Shown piece by piece: positions 1 through 8,180 of a stretch of DNA of 64,000 nucleotides; positions within the stretch are counted from its first letter, which is position 1, and every line of letters starts with the position of its first letter. The notes under the pieces were generated by a model that saw only the letters and a list, made by a program, of their open reading frames with translations, had not been told where the DNA came from and did not search any database. A program made the translations under genes and the position numbers. This stretch comes from Opitutaceae bacterium. GTDB taxonomy: Bacteria; Verrucomicrobiota; Verrucomicrobiia; Opitutales; Opitutaceae. Where the stretch lies: assembly GCA_019455245.1 (NCBI GenBank), contig JACFMR010000004.1:62001-126000 (forward strand), written 5' to 3'.

Positions 1-1150
1 CCGCACTGGCAGCCGTGATGCGGCCGAGTTCATAGATTTCATGACCCGGCACACCGTGCGTGAATCGGACTCGGCGGCGGTGATCCGGGTGATGACGGTA
101 CACAAGGCCAAGGGGTTGGGTTTTGACCTGGTGATTCTGCCAGACCTTGAAGGCAAGAAGCTCGCCCAGGCCCGGGACGGGTTGACGGTACAGCGCGATG
201 CGGAGCACCAGGTGGAGTGGGTGTTGGACACGCCGAACAAGGACATGGTGTTGTGCGATCCGGTGCTGTCCGCCCAGCGCGAGGCCGCGGAACAGAGCGC
301 CTGCTACGAAAAATTCTCGCTGCTTTACGTGGCGATGACCCGGGCCAAGCGGGCGCTTTACGTCGTCATTGAGCCGCCGGGCAAGTCGAGCTCGGCCAAT
401 TTTCCCCGCCTGTTGAACGAAGCCTTGGGCGGGGAGCCGTTGACCGTCCGCGTGGGCGATGCCCGGTTTACCGGCAGCTTCGCCCAAGGCGATGCCGACT
501 GGCACCGCCAGCTGCAGGCACCGGAAGCATCCACGGCCGGGGTTGCGCCGCGACGGTGGTTGGATCCGCAATTGGTGCGGCGTTCCCAACGGCTGCCGGC
601 ACGCCGGCCGAGTGATCGCGGGACCGGCCGGCTGGCCGCGGCGGATTTGTTCGCCGGCAAGACCGGGGGCGACGCTGCGGAATTGGGGCGCGAGTTGCAT
701 GCCCTGCTCGCCACGGTGGAATGGTCGGGTGACGACACATTCGACGCATTGCGATCCGCCTGGGACGTTCACGGTGAAGCCGGTCGGCTGGCCCTGGCCT
801 GCGTACAGTCCCCGGCCTTGGCGGATGTCTGGATCCAACGGGGGCCGGCGCGATTGTGGCGCGAACGGGCTTTCGAGGTGGTTTTGGACGGGATGTGGTT
901 GTCGGGCGTTTTTGACCGGGTCGTCATTGCCACCACGCCCACCGGCACGCCGGAGTCGGCCTGGGTGTATGACTTCAAGACCGATGCAACAGTGTGCGGG
1001 GCGGGGGAGCGGCATGCGCAACAGATGAATTTTTACCGGCGGGCGGCGGCGCAATTGCTCGGTTTGACCCTGGCGCAGGTGCGGTGTCGGTTGGTGCTGG
1101 TGCGCACCCGGGAATTCGTGGATATTCCCCTGCCGCGGGAGCGCGAATAA
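1..1150 (+). CDS. AddA/RecB-like UvrD-family helicase-nuclease, 3' part
   Basis: C-terminal portion of a DNA double-strand-break end-processing helicase-nuclease. The frame is already open at base 2, so the 5' end lies left of the window. Visible are the UvrD-family late helicase motifs: a 'VHKAKGLGFDLVILPDL' block near base 100 and 'LYVAMTRAKRALYVV' near base 330. About 200 residues later comes a PD-(D/E)XK nuclease core, 'VYDFKTD' near base 966, followed by the 'QQMNFYRRA' (Q...Y) motif. 'GRELHALLA' near base 690 fits the start of the nuclease domain. Such proteins act with an AddB/RecC-type partner in recombinational repair; none is visible here, but it could lie upstream. It ends 69 bp before the tiny basic protein gene. 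Family placement is firm; AddA versus another RecB-like subfamily is not settled by the fragment. Confidence 0.85.
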   Translation, partial: RTGSRDAAEFIDFMTRHTVRESDSAAVIRVMTVHKAKGLGFDLVILPDLEGKKLAQARDGLTVQRDAEHQVEWVLDTPNKDMVLCDPVLSAQREAAEQSACYEKFSLLYVAMTRAKRALYVVIEPPGKSSSANFPRLLNEALGGEPLTVRVGDARFTGSFAQGDADWHRQLQAPEASTAGVAPRRWLDPQLVRRSQRLPARRPSDRGTGRLAAADLFAGKTGGDAAELGRELHALLATVEWSGDDTFDALRSAWDVHGEAGRLALACVQSPALADVWIQRGPARLWRERAFEVVLDGMWLSGVFDRVVIATTPTGTPESAWVYDFKTDATVCGAGERHAQQMNFYRRAAAQLLGLTLAQVRCRLVLVRTREFVDIPLPRERE

Positions 1151-1219
1151 AGAGCCTTAACTTTCTGGCTTTACAGGGCCCGGCCGGTTCCGCACGGTTT
1201 CAGGTTCACTTTAATCAAC

Positions 1220-1315
1220 ATGGGTAATCTGAAAAAGAAACGTCGTCTCAAAATGTCGAAGCACAAGCGCCGGAAGCGCTTGAAGTCCAATCGACACAAG
1301 AAGCGCACGTGGTAA
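1220..1315 (+). CDS. AURKAIP1/COX24-domain small basic protein (bS22/mS38-like)
   Basis: A 31-residue ORF beginning [17 protein letters not shown] and ending RHKKRTW, about half Lys/Arg. This matches the bacterial AURKAIP1/COX24 family, related to the mitochondrial small-subunit protein mS38 and mycobacterial bS22, which binds the 30S decoding region. Proteins of this size and composition, starting MGN/MGS and ending in a basic-aromatic tail, are characteristic. The gene has its own intergenic position, 69 bp after the helicase-nuclease, and is followed 50 bp later by a clear intrinsic terminator, which supports a real transcript. No strong Shine-Dalgarno sequence is visible. Identity rests on length, composition and conserved ends; ribosome association is family knowledge. 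Confidence 0.8.
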
Positions 1316-1365
1316 TCCGTGCCGCGGTCGCACACGCGATTGCGATCGGCTCCAGTTTTTTCCAA

Positions 1366-1389
1366 CCCGCCGGCAACGGCGGGTTTTTT
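1366..1389 (+). terminator. intrinsic terminator after the bS22-like gene
   Basis: Seven-base-pair GC stem CCCGCCG / CGGCGGG with GCAA loop, followed directly by six T. Classic Rho-independent terminator, 50 bp after the stop codon of the small basic protein; it separates that gene from the pilus operon. Confidence 0.85.
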
Positions 1390-1583
1390 GTCGCGCCCCA
1401 TCGGCCAGAATTAAAGAAAAGGTAAATGGCCGGGCGCGAGGGATTAAGGGCGTCTTTAGACTTGTCAGGTCGCAGGTGTTTTGCGATTTTCGCTGTCCTG
1501 CCACCAATCCCCCGCCCGCTGTCCGCCCTTGCGGTACCGCCGCAACCTGACACAACAACCGCTAGCACTACCGAACCCGGCGT

Positions 1584-2645
1584 ATGTTTTTTTCAGCCAA
1601 GTCGAAAGGGTTTTTCGTCGAACAAAACGCGCACGTGACCCTGCTGGCCCGGACCTCAACGGTGGCGGTGCCGCTGGTGGTCGAGGAGGTGAGGGAATGT
1701 GCCACAGGTGACCACGAGGCCTTGGCCAAGGCGATCAAGGAATTGCAGCCCAAGAAGTCGCCGAGCGGCTACCTGCAGGGGATCTGCGGGGTTTATCCGG
1801 CCAAACGACTCGTGCGCCGGGCCACGCTTGAGCTCAAGCGCATCAAGGATCCCGCCTACTTTCCCGAGATCATCACCCAGCAGTTTCGCCTTGAGGCGGA
1901 CAAATACGCCACGGTGGTGCTCAATGCGAATGACGGTTCCGATTTTGACCCGAACCGCCCGGCGCCACAGAAGGAAGTCTTGTTTGGCGGCATGCCGTCC
2001 GATGAGGTCGTCGCGGTGCAGAATGCCTTGCTGGAGCAGGGCATCTACCCGGAGCGGCTCGAAATTGGATCCATCGCCACCCTCGGTGCGCTGGCGGATT
2101 ATCTCTCGTTCACCGGGGACAAGACCCCGGCCTTGGTGCTCGAAATCGGTGCTGACTCAACGCATTCCTACATTGTCAGCAGCAGTGGCGTGGAAGCCTC
2201 CCGGCCCATTCCGCAAGGTTATGAGGCCATGGTCCCGGTGGTGCAGAAAGAGCTCGGACTCAAGGACGAGGAATCCGCCCGAAAACTTTTCTTGTCCAAT
2301 ACCTTTGATTTCACCGGCATGGGGCCGATCCTGACCAGGCGGCTGATCAAGGAACTGCAATCATCCATCGGTTTTTACGAGGTGCAGACCGGCCAGTCCG
2401 TGGGTCTTTTGCACTGCACCCAGTTGCCGGAAAAACTCGCCTGGCTCGGCGGAGCCGTGGCCACCGCCCTGGGGGTGGGGCCGGTCAAGCTCGACCTGCC
2501 CGCCTGGCTCGAATCCCGCAAAATCACCCTGGCCGAAAATGTGCAGCCGGCGGTGAACGACCGCTGGCTGGGCCTTTTCAGCCTCATGGTCGACCACAAC
2601 GCCTCAAATCCCGCGCCCGATGCTGTCGCTGAAAAAAAAGACTGA
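1584..2645 (+). CDS. PilM-like actin-fold ATPase of pilus/secretion alignment complex
   Basis: 353 aa, no signal peptide, predicted cytoplasmic. It occupies the first position of a five-gene block in the order PilM-N-O-P-Q. Features fit the FtsA/PilM actin-like fold: an internal 'ALVLEIGADSTHSYIVSSSG' segment (phosphate-binding-like, around residue 187) and a C-terminal 'LAWLGGAVATALG' segment (around residue 287) typical of the adenosine-binding part. In type IV pili PilM binds the cytoplasmic N-terminus of PilN and anchors the alignment complex under the inner membrane. Its 3' end overlaps the next gene by 26 bp, indicating coupled expression. Sequence is divergent from proteobacterial PilM, so a type II secretion GspL-like role is possible. 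Confidence 0.75.
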   Translation: MFFSAKSKGFFVEQNAHVTLLARTSTVAVPLVVEEVRECATGDHEALAKAIKELQPKKSPSGYLQGICGVYPAKRLVRRATLELKRIKDPAYFPEIITQQFRLEADKYATVVLNANDGSDFDPNRPAPQKEVLFGGMPSDEVVAVQNALLEQGIYPERLEIGSIATLGALADYLSFTGDKTPALVLEIGADSTHSYIVSSSGVEASRPIPQGYEAMVPVVQKELGLKDEESARKLFLSNTFDFTGMGPILTRRLIKELQSSIGFYEVQTGQSVGLLHCTQLPEKLAWLGGAVATALGVGPVKLDLPAWLESRKITLAENVQPAVNDRWLGLFSLMVDHNASNPAPDAVAEKKD

Positions 2646-3249
2646 GGCCACCGGACCGCTGGTGCCGGCGTGGCACCCCAATTTCCGCAATTACGAGCAA
2701 TTGCCCGACACCAAGGTCGTGCGCACGGCCTTTTTCATCAACGTCGGCTCCATCGTGGTGGCGTTGTCCCTGCTCATCTACTTTGGCCTCGGTGAACTGC
2801 AGCTGCAGAACATCCGCAACCAGGCGGAGGATTGGCAGGCTCAGATCGAGCAAAACCGTTCGGCGAGCACCCAGGCGGTGGGCAGTTTCACCAAGTTCAA
2901 GGCCGAGGAAGCCAAGATTCGCGAGGTGGATGCCTTCCTGAAATCCCGGCCCTCCATCGCGCAACTGATCACCGATCTCGGCCGTACCCTGCCGCCCAAC
3001 GTGGCCCTCGATGCGTTCGACCTGCGCGACGCCACGCTGACCCTGCGCGGGACGGTCCGCGGCGCGCCCGACAAAGCCAGCGGCTACGCCTCGGCCTACG
3101 TCGATACCCTGCGCAACGCGCCGGAGTTCCAGCCGCTTTTCACCGAGGTCAATCTCACCAACCTCAGCCGCGTGCCGACCACCGGCCGGCTCGCCATCGA
3201 GGTCGTCATCAAACTCAACGTGCCCTCCGCGGCGGGAGCGAAGAAATAA
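2620..3249 (+). CDS. PilN-like bitopic alignment-complex protein
   Basis: 209 aa with a short basic cytoplasmic N-terminus, one transmembrane segment at about residues 38-58, then a periplasmic helix and an alpha/beta domain ending 'RLAIEVVIKLN'. This layout, with the gene 26 bp inside the 3' end of the PilM-like gene, matches PilN (or the periplasmic half of GspL). PilN pairs with PilO and links cytoplasmic PilM to the secretin via PilP. The coiled region 'AEDWQAQIEQNRSAS' follows the membrane helix as expected. Assignment comes from architecture and gene order more than residue identity. Confidence 0.7.
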   Translation: MLSLKKKTEATGPLVPAWHPNFRNYEQLPDTKVVRTAFFINVGSIVVALSLLIYFGLGELQLQNIRNQAEDWQAQIEQNRSASTQAVGSFTKFKAEEAKIREVDAFLKSRPSIAQLITDLGRTLPPNVALDAFDLRDATLTLRGTVRGAPDKASGYASAYVDTLRNAPEFQPLFTEVNLTNLSRVPTTGRLAIEVVIKLNVPSAAGAKK

Positions 3250-3251
3250 CC

Positions 3252-3860
3252 ATGGCCGTTTCCAACGAACAGGTTGTCGCCCTCATCAAGAAGAACCCCA
3301 TCGCCACCGTGTGTCTGGTGGTGACCTTGGGGGTCATCGCCGCCCTTTATTTCCGGTCCGGCCTCACCGCCGTCGCCGAGGCCGATCTGGAACAGAAGAC
3401 CAAGGAAGGCCGCCGGATGGCCACCAACATCAAGTTTGCCGCCCAGCTCGACGAGCAGCTGGCGGCGGTGACCGCGGCCAACGCGACGATCAACCGCCGG
3501 CTGGTGCGGGCTTCCGAGCTCGCCAACAACCTCCAGTATTTTTACCGCCTCGAAAACGACACCGGGATCAAGCTGGTCGACCTGCGGCAGGTCAGCATCG
3601 CGGGTGACACCCGGGCAAAACCGAAGAACGCCCCGAAGACCGCGTTTGAGCCGGTCAATTATGCCGTGGCGGTGCAGGGCACCTTCAACCAGTTGGTCGG
3701 TTTTCTGCAACGTTTGGAGCATGGTGAACACTTCAGCCGTATCCAGACCGCGACCTTCATGCCGGCCGCCGGTATCGGCGGTGAGGAAGCCGCCGGCTCC
3801 GCCACGCGGCCCGAAATGCTCACCCTGACCCTCTCGGTCGATCTGCTCGGACAACCATGA
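3252..3860 (+). CDS. PilO-like alignment-complex protein
   Basis: 202 aa starting at the ATG two bases after the PilN-like stop; the frame is open far upstream but this start fits the operon spacing. One N-terminal transmembrane helix (about residues 16-34), a long helical segment rich in A/E/Q/R (about 38-90) and a C-terminal beta-rich domain with 'VNYAVAVQGTFNQLVGFLQR', a motif reminiscent of PilO ('..V.G.Y..l..Fl..l...'). PilO heterodimerises with PilN in the periplasm. The stop overlaps the next start by 4 bp (ATGA). Confidence 0.75.
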   Translation: MAVSNEQVVALIKKNPIATVCLVVTLGVIAALYFRSGLTAVAEADLEQKTKEGRRMATNIKFAAQLDEQLAAVTAANATINRRLVRASELANNLQYFYRLENDTGIKLVDLRQVSIAGDTRAKPKNAPKTAFEPVNYAVAVQGTFNQLVGFLQRLEHGEHFSRIQTATFMPAAGIGGEEAAGSATRPEMLTLTLSVDLLGQP

Positions 3861-4378
3861 AAAAGACATCCCTGATCACGGTTCTGCTCGGGTTGGCCCT
3901 GTGGCCCGCTTCGGCCGCGGCGCAGGCGTCGGATCTGCTGCCGCCGCAGAAACGCGCCGAGACGGTCGATCTCGCGGCGGCCTTGCTGCAAACCAAGGAG
4001 CTGCCGGCGATCACCGCCGACACCCCTTCGCCCTTTGCCCCCCCGGCTTTCGAGCAACCCGATCCCGAGGAGCTGCGCGCCCGACAGGCCGCTGCGGCTG
4101 CGGCCGCTGCCGCCGGCGTGGTCTCCCGCCCGGCCGGTGACCGGGCGATTTTGGAAGATGTTTCCGCGCACATTGTGCCCACCGGCATCGTCAGGCTCGG
4201 CGGGGAGTCCATCCTGCTCTTTGGTCAAAAAAGACTCAAAGTGGGCGACCGGCTCACAATTACCTTTGAAGGCGCCAATTACGACCTAGACATCACCGCC
4301 ATCGGCACCACGACCTTTACCCTCCGTTACAATCGCGAGGAAATCACCCGGTCCATCAAACCAGGAAAAACACCATGA
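3857..4378 (+). CDS. PilP-position periplasmic protein
   Basis: 173 aa with a clear Sec signal peptide (MKKTSLITVLLGLALWPASA, cleavage near Ala22). Next come a Pro/Ala-rich linker including a run of nine alanines around residue 80, and a C-terminal beta domain of about 70 residues ('GIVRLGGESILLFGQKRLKV...'). Its place between PilO-like and secretin genes, and the secreted linker-plus-small-beta-domain layout, match PilP/GspC-type proteins that bridge the inner-membrane complex to the secretin N-domains. No lipobox cysteine is present, unlike many PilP lipoproteins. It overlaps the flanking genes by 4 bp on each side. Direct homology to PilP cannot be shown by eye. Confidence 0.6.
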   Translation: MKKTSLITVLLGLALWPASAAAQASDLLPPQKRAETVDLAAALLQTKELPAITADTPSPFAPPAFEQPDPEELRARQAAAAAAAAAGVVSRPAGDRAILEDVSAHIVPTGIVRLGGESILLFGQKRLKVGDRLTITFEGANYDLDITAIGTTTFTLRYNREEITRSIKPGKTP

Positions 4379-6228
4379 GAACCTGCCCCATCCTTGCCAT
4401 GGCCCTGGGCTCGGCCCTGTTCATCGCTTCTGCTTTCGCCCAGGAAGCGCCACCCGTTGCCCCGGAACCTGCCGCCGAGCCGCAGGTTCAAGCCGAGGTC
4501 GCCCCCGCCGAGCCCGAGGTTGTCATCCAGGGTGCGGAACCCACCGAGAGCACCGCCCAGCGCAGCCGCGACAATTACGGCAATGACACGCTCTCCGTGG
4601 ACTTTCCCGACGAGGACATCCGCAACATCCTGCGCAACGTCGCTGACCTGTTCGAACTCAACGTCGTCATCCCCGACACCCTGCAGGGCCGCACCTCGAT
4701 CAAGCTGCGCGACGTCACCTGGCGGCAGATTTTCCAGGTGGTGCTTTCGCCGGTCGGCTTCACCTACGTGGAGGAAGGCAACATCATCAAGGTGGTGAGC
4801 AACGAGAGCCTGGCGCTGGAGCCGGTTTCCACCGAGGTCTTCATCCTCAACTACGCCCGGGCCGGCGACATCATGCCCACGCTCACCTCGCTGGTGGACA
4901 CCGCCAAGGGCGGCAAGATCGTGGTCGACGGCCGCAGCAACGCCCTGGTCATCACCGAGCGCCCCTCGCAGATGAACAAGATCCGTCCGATCATCGAGCA
5001 ACTCGACAAGGCCACCGAGCAGGTGATGATCGAGTCGAAGTTCGTCGAGGTCACCAACGCCGACATCAAGAACATCGGCATCAACTGGTCCTCGCTCTCC
5101 GGCATGCAGGTCGGCGTCGGCGGCATCAACCAGACTTGGGACCGCAGCCGCGGCCAGACGCGGGACGACGGCAGGGATGGGACCAGTGGCAATACATCAA
5201 ATTCTTCGTCCGACAGTACCAGTAGTAATGAGTCCGGGACTACATCTTCGAGCACGAACAATGCCTCGTTGAGTGATAATGTTTTGTATGGAACTATTTT
5301 CCCGAATACTCCCACCACCACTTCGTTGCCTAGTGCCAGTGTCACCATGCCGGCAACTGTATCCAGTATTACTGGTCCGACCGGTGCAGGGGATCCTGTT
5401 GCTACCACGACCCACGAAGGATTGCGTGTAAACGCCACTGAAGCCGGGACGACCGGGGCTACCAGCAGCAGTGTTGCCAGCGGTTTGTCCAGCACGGCGT
5501 CCAGCGCCGTCAACAGCCTCTTCGGTCTGACCAACACGGCGTCCACCAACCGCACGGCCTCGGCGGTGTTTTCGGCCTCGGATTTCAACCTCATCATCAG
5601 CGCGCTGAAGACGCAGAACGACACCAAGCTCGTCTCCAATCCGACGATCGTGACCCTCAACAACACCGAGGCGCAGATCAACATCGGCAAGGAATATCCG
5701 ATTCCCAACTACACCTACAACCAGGAGCGCGGCACCTACGAGGTCAGCGGTTTCAACTACCGCCCGATCGGCATCATCCTCAAGGTCACTCCGCAGGTGA
5801 ACGCCCGCGGCTTCATCAAGCTCACCATCGAGCCCGAGGTCAGCAGTTCCACCGAGGCCGCCAACTTCGGCACCGCCTCGATTCCGATCGTCACCACCCG
5901 CAAGACCAAGACGCAGGTCTCGCTCAAGGACGGCTACACCATGGGCATCGGCGGATTGATCGAGAACAGCGTGACCACCGGCCAGACCAAGGTGCCCGTG
6001 CTCGGCTCCGTACCGCTGCTCGGCCGGCTCTTCCGCTCCGACAGCAAGAACGACCAGATGCGCAATCTCATCATCTTCATCACCGCGAAAACCGTGCCCG
6101 CCGACGGTGCGCCGATCGAGGAGGTGTTTGACCCACGCCGTGTGCGCCAGTTGGAGATGAAACGCTCCGACCTGCCGGGGCATCGTGACGGCAGCGACCC
6201 GTTCTTCCCCGAGGTCACGGTCGAATAA
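4375..6228 (+). CDS. secretin (PilQ/GspD family)
   Basis: 617 aa outer-membrane secretin with a signal peptide (cleavage near 'ASAFAQ') and a Pro/Glu/Ala linker. An STN/N0-like domain follows ('VDFPDEDIRNILRNVADLF', about residues 76-140), then N-domain repeats ('NYARAGDIMPTLTSLVD', 'DGRSNALVITERPSQ'). The C-terminal secretin domain starts near residue 405 and carries 'VPVLGSVPLLGRLF' at about residue 540 and the 'NLIIFITAKTV' end strand. Between the N-domains and the barrel, about residues 262-385, lies a Ser/Thr/Asn-rich, lower-GC insertion (bases about 5155-5530). It is last in the pilus/secretion operon and is followed by a strong terminator. PilQ versus GspD cannot be separated; the preceding PilMNOP-like genes favour a type IV pilus-like machine. 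Confidence 0.9.
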   Translation: MRTCPILAMALGSALFIASAFAQEAPPVAPEPAAEPQVQAEVAPAEPEVVIQGAEPTESTAQRSRDNYGNDTLSVDFPDEDIRNILRNVADLFELNVVIPDTLQGRTSIKLRDVTWRQIFQVVLSPVGFTYVEEGNIIKVVSNESLALEPVSTEVFILNYARAGDIMPTLTSLVDTAKGGKIVVDGRSNALVITERPSQMNKIRPIIEQLDKATEQVMIESKFVEVTNADIKNIGINWSSLSGMQVGVGGINQTWDRSRGQTRDDGRDGTSGNTSNSSSDSTSSNESGTTSSSTNNASLSDNVLYGTIFPNTPTTTSLPSASVTMPATVSSITGPTGAGDPVATTTHEGLRVNATEAGTTGATSSSVASGLSSTASSAVNSLFGLTNTASTNRTASAVFSASDFNLIISALKTQNDTKLVSNPTIVTLNNTEAQINIGKEYPIPNYTYNQERGTYEVSGFNYRPIGIILKVTPQVNARGFIKLTIEPEVSSSTEAANFGTASIPIVTTRKTKTQVSLKDGYTMGIGGLIENSVTTGQTKVPVLGSVPLLGRLFRSDSKNDQMRNLIIFITAKTVPADGAPIEEVFDPRRVRQLEMKRSDLPGHRDGSDPFFPEVTVE

Positions 6229-6251
6229 CCGCCCCCGGCCTGCAATCATCG

Positions 6252-6286
6252 GACCGCACCTGCAACAGGGTGCGGTCTTTTTTTTT
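6252..6286 (+). terminator. intrinsic terminator of the pilus/secretin operon
   Basis: Nine-base-pair perfect stem GACCGCACC / GGTGCGGTC with an 8-nt loop, followed by nine T, beginning 24 bp after the secretin stop. The T tract touches the 3' end of the convergent CPBP protease gene. Confidence 0.9.
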
Positions 6287-6894
6287 CACCACCAACCGAC
6301 CAGAAACCCCTGGGCGCCCTTGATGACGATCACGCCGGCGTTCTTGGCCAGATGGGCGGCGAAACAGGGCAGGAGGGAGCGCGCGGGATTGAGCCGCATG
6401 AAACGGGTGGCGTAGAACCACAGCGAAAACAGAAAGGCCATGGTCGTGCTGAACATCCCCTTGGCCGTGAGCGTCAAAGTGAACTCGTCCTCCCAAGCCC
6501 AGAGAAAGGGATGCAGCAGCGCGAAGAGCGCCGAGGCCCCGACGATGGCCAGCCATTGCACCAATGGGCCGCGTTTGGTCACGACGATGTAGCCGCGAAA
6601 GATGATTTCCTCGATGAACGCCGCGCTGAGCGTGTAGAGCCCGAACAGGGCGGTCATCTCCGACTGCTCATCGACCAACCCCAGGCGGATTTCCCCCCAG
6701 GTTTCCAAGGCCAGCAAGCCGAGTGCGCCCAGCACCGCCACCACGATGGCCCGGGTGGGCGTCCCGGTGGCGCCCGGCAGGGCGTTTGGCTGCGGCCGGC
6801 CGGCGGCGGCGTGCATCAGATCATCGCGCCACAGCTTGACGATGTAAATTCCGACCGTGGTAAGCAACAGCAGGAGCAGGGGGTGGTCGGACAT
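6286..6894 (-). CDS. CPBP-family intramembrane metalloprotease
   Basis: 202 aa polytopic membrane protein. It carries the CPBP (Abi/CAAX prenyl protease 2-like) signature: 'EEIIFRGYIV' at about residues 113-122 (motif 1, two Glu plus Arg), then 'FALLHPFLW' (His motif 2) and a later helix. At least five hydrophobic segments are visible. In eukaryotes relatives process CAAX proteins; in bacteria roles are diverse and the substrate here is unknown. The gene is divergent from the polyprenyl diphosphate synthase with a 60 bp shared upstream region, perhaps coincidental given the prenyl connection. Convergent with the secretin operon. Confidence 0.85.
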   Translation of the reverse strand: MSDHPLLLLLLTTVGIYIVKLWRDDLMHAAAGRPQPNALPGATGTPTRAIVVAVLGALGLLALETWGEIRLGLVDEQSEMTALFGLYTLSAAFIEEIIFRGYIVVTKRGPLVQWLAIVGASALFALLHPFLWAWEDEFTLTLTAKGMFSTTMAFLFSLWFYATRFMRLNPARSLLPCFAAHLAKNAGVIVIKGAQGFLVGWW

Positions 6895-6954
6895 GGCCGG
6901 GAAATCGAATTTTGATTAGCTATCGGGGCGGAGGCACCTAATGTCGAAAGCCTG

Positions 6955-7998
6955 ATGAGCAGTGACCGTCCAGCCGAAACCCATTCCGTTGCCCCGTCCC
7001 AGGCCTTTGGGACGGTTTTCGCCCGGCTGCGGCCGCACATGGCGGCGCTGGACCGTTTTCTGCAGGGTCAGATTGCCGCATTTGAACCGGAAATCCGCGA
7101 CATGGCGGACTACTGCATCGACACTTCCGGCAAACGCATCCGGCCCGCCCTGGTTTTCCTGAGCAGTTGGCGCGACGCTGCGTCACCGGCCCCGGATCTC
7201 GTCAAGGCCGCGGCCGTGGTGGAACTCGTGCATCTGGCCACGCTCGTGCACGACGACATCATGGACGGAGCCGAGGTGCGGCGCAGTCGCCGCACCGCCA
7301 CCCGCGAATACGGCGCCACCGCGGCGGTGTTGCTCGGCGATGCGCTGTTTTCCCACGCCCTGCATCTCGCCGCGGAGTTTCCCACCACCGAGGTGTGTTC
7401 CGTGGTCGCCGCCTCGACGCGGAAAGTCTGTGCCGGTGAAATCGTGCAGACGCTGCGCCGGGGCTCGACCCGCATCACGCGGGAGGATTACTGGCGGATC
7501 ATCGATCTGAAGACGGCCGAGCTGTTCCGGGTTTCCTGTTTCCTCGGGGCCCGGTTGTCCGGCGCATCGTCCGCATATGTCGATGCGGCCGCCGCTTTCG
7601 GCCGGCACCTGGGCATCGCCTACCAGATCTATGATGATCTGGTGGATTTCTTCGGCGATGAGCAACGCATCGGCAAGACCCTCGGCACCGATTATACCAG
7701 CGGCAAGATCACGCTGCCGTTGCTGCTGCTGCTGGCCGCCCTGCCGGAAGCGGAGCGGCTGGTTTTGGTCGAGGAGATCTGCGGGCGCAGCCCGACGCAG
7801 TTGGAATTGCGGCTTCGGCAGATGGGTGAGCACCGGATTTTCGGTCAGGTGGCGGCTGCCGTTGAGCAGGAGATCGCCGCCGCCCGTGCCGCTTTGGCGC
7901 CATGGCAGCAGGAACCGACCTCCGTCTTGCTGTTGCAATTGTGCGATGTGCTGGCCGGGCAGGTGGCCGGTTTGCAGGCCTCCAATGCTCAGCGGTAG
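6955..7998 (+). CDS. trans-polyprenyl diphosphate synthase
   Basis: 347 aa all-helical isoprenyl diphosphate synthase that elongates allylic diphosphates with IPP to make the quinone side chain (IspB/HepT type). Visible are 'GKRIRPALV' (IPP-binding basic residues, about residue 60), the first aspartate-rich motif 'HDDIMDGAEVRR' (about residue 100) and the second 'YDDLVDFFGDE' (about residue 226), followed by 'GKTLGTDYTSGKITLPLL' with the conserved Lys. The residues before the first DDxxD lack bulky aromatic blockers, which fits a long-chain product. Chain length cannot be read from sequence alone. Confidence 0.92.
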   Translation: MSSDRPAETHSVAPSQAFGTVFARLRPHMAALDRFLQGQIAAFEPEIRDMADYCIDTSGKRIRPALVFLSSWRDAASPAPDLVKAAAVVELVHLATLVHDDIMDGAEVRRSRRTATREYGATAAVLLGDALFSHALHLAAEFPTTEVCSVVAASTRKVCAGEIVQTLRRGSTRITREDYWRIIDLKTAELFRVSCFLGARLSGASSAYVDAAAAFGRHLGIAYQIYDDLVDFFGDEQRIGKTLGTDYTSGKITLPLLLLLAALPEAERLVLVEEICGRSPTQLELRLRQMGEHRIFGQVAAAVEQEIAAARAALAPWQQEPTSVLLLQLCDVLAGQVAGLQASNAQR

Positions 7999-8180
7999 GC
8001 GTAGCGGGATCGCTTTCAGTGCCCCGGTCCAGCCCGGCCGCGTCGAGGGCCGACTGGCAGCGGATCATACGACAATATGGACCTGCCCAAGAACATACCC
8101 GGGCCATGAAATCACCAAAACTGCGGTAGGGTGAAATTCCATTTGCGCCGGTGCCTTGTCTGGAGTTGGCTCTCCCGGCC

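Noticed and set aside
5155..5530. Mobile insertion or frameshift in the secretin gene
   Set aside because: The reading frame is continuous, there are no terminal repeats or target duplication, and the segment encodes a plausible low-complexity loop.
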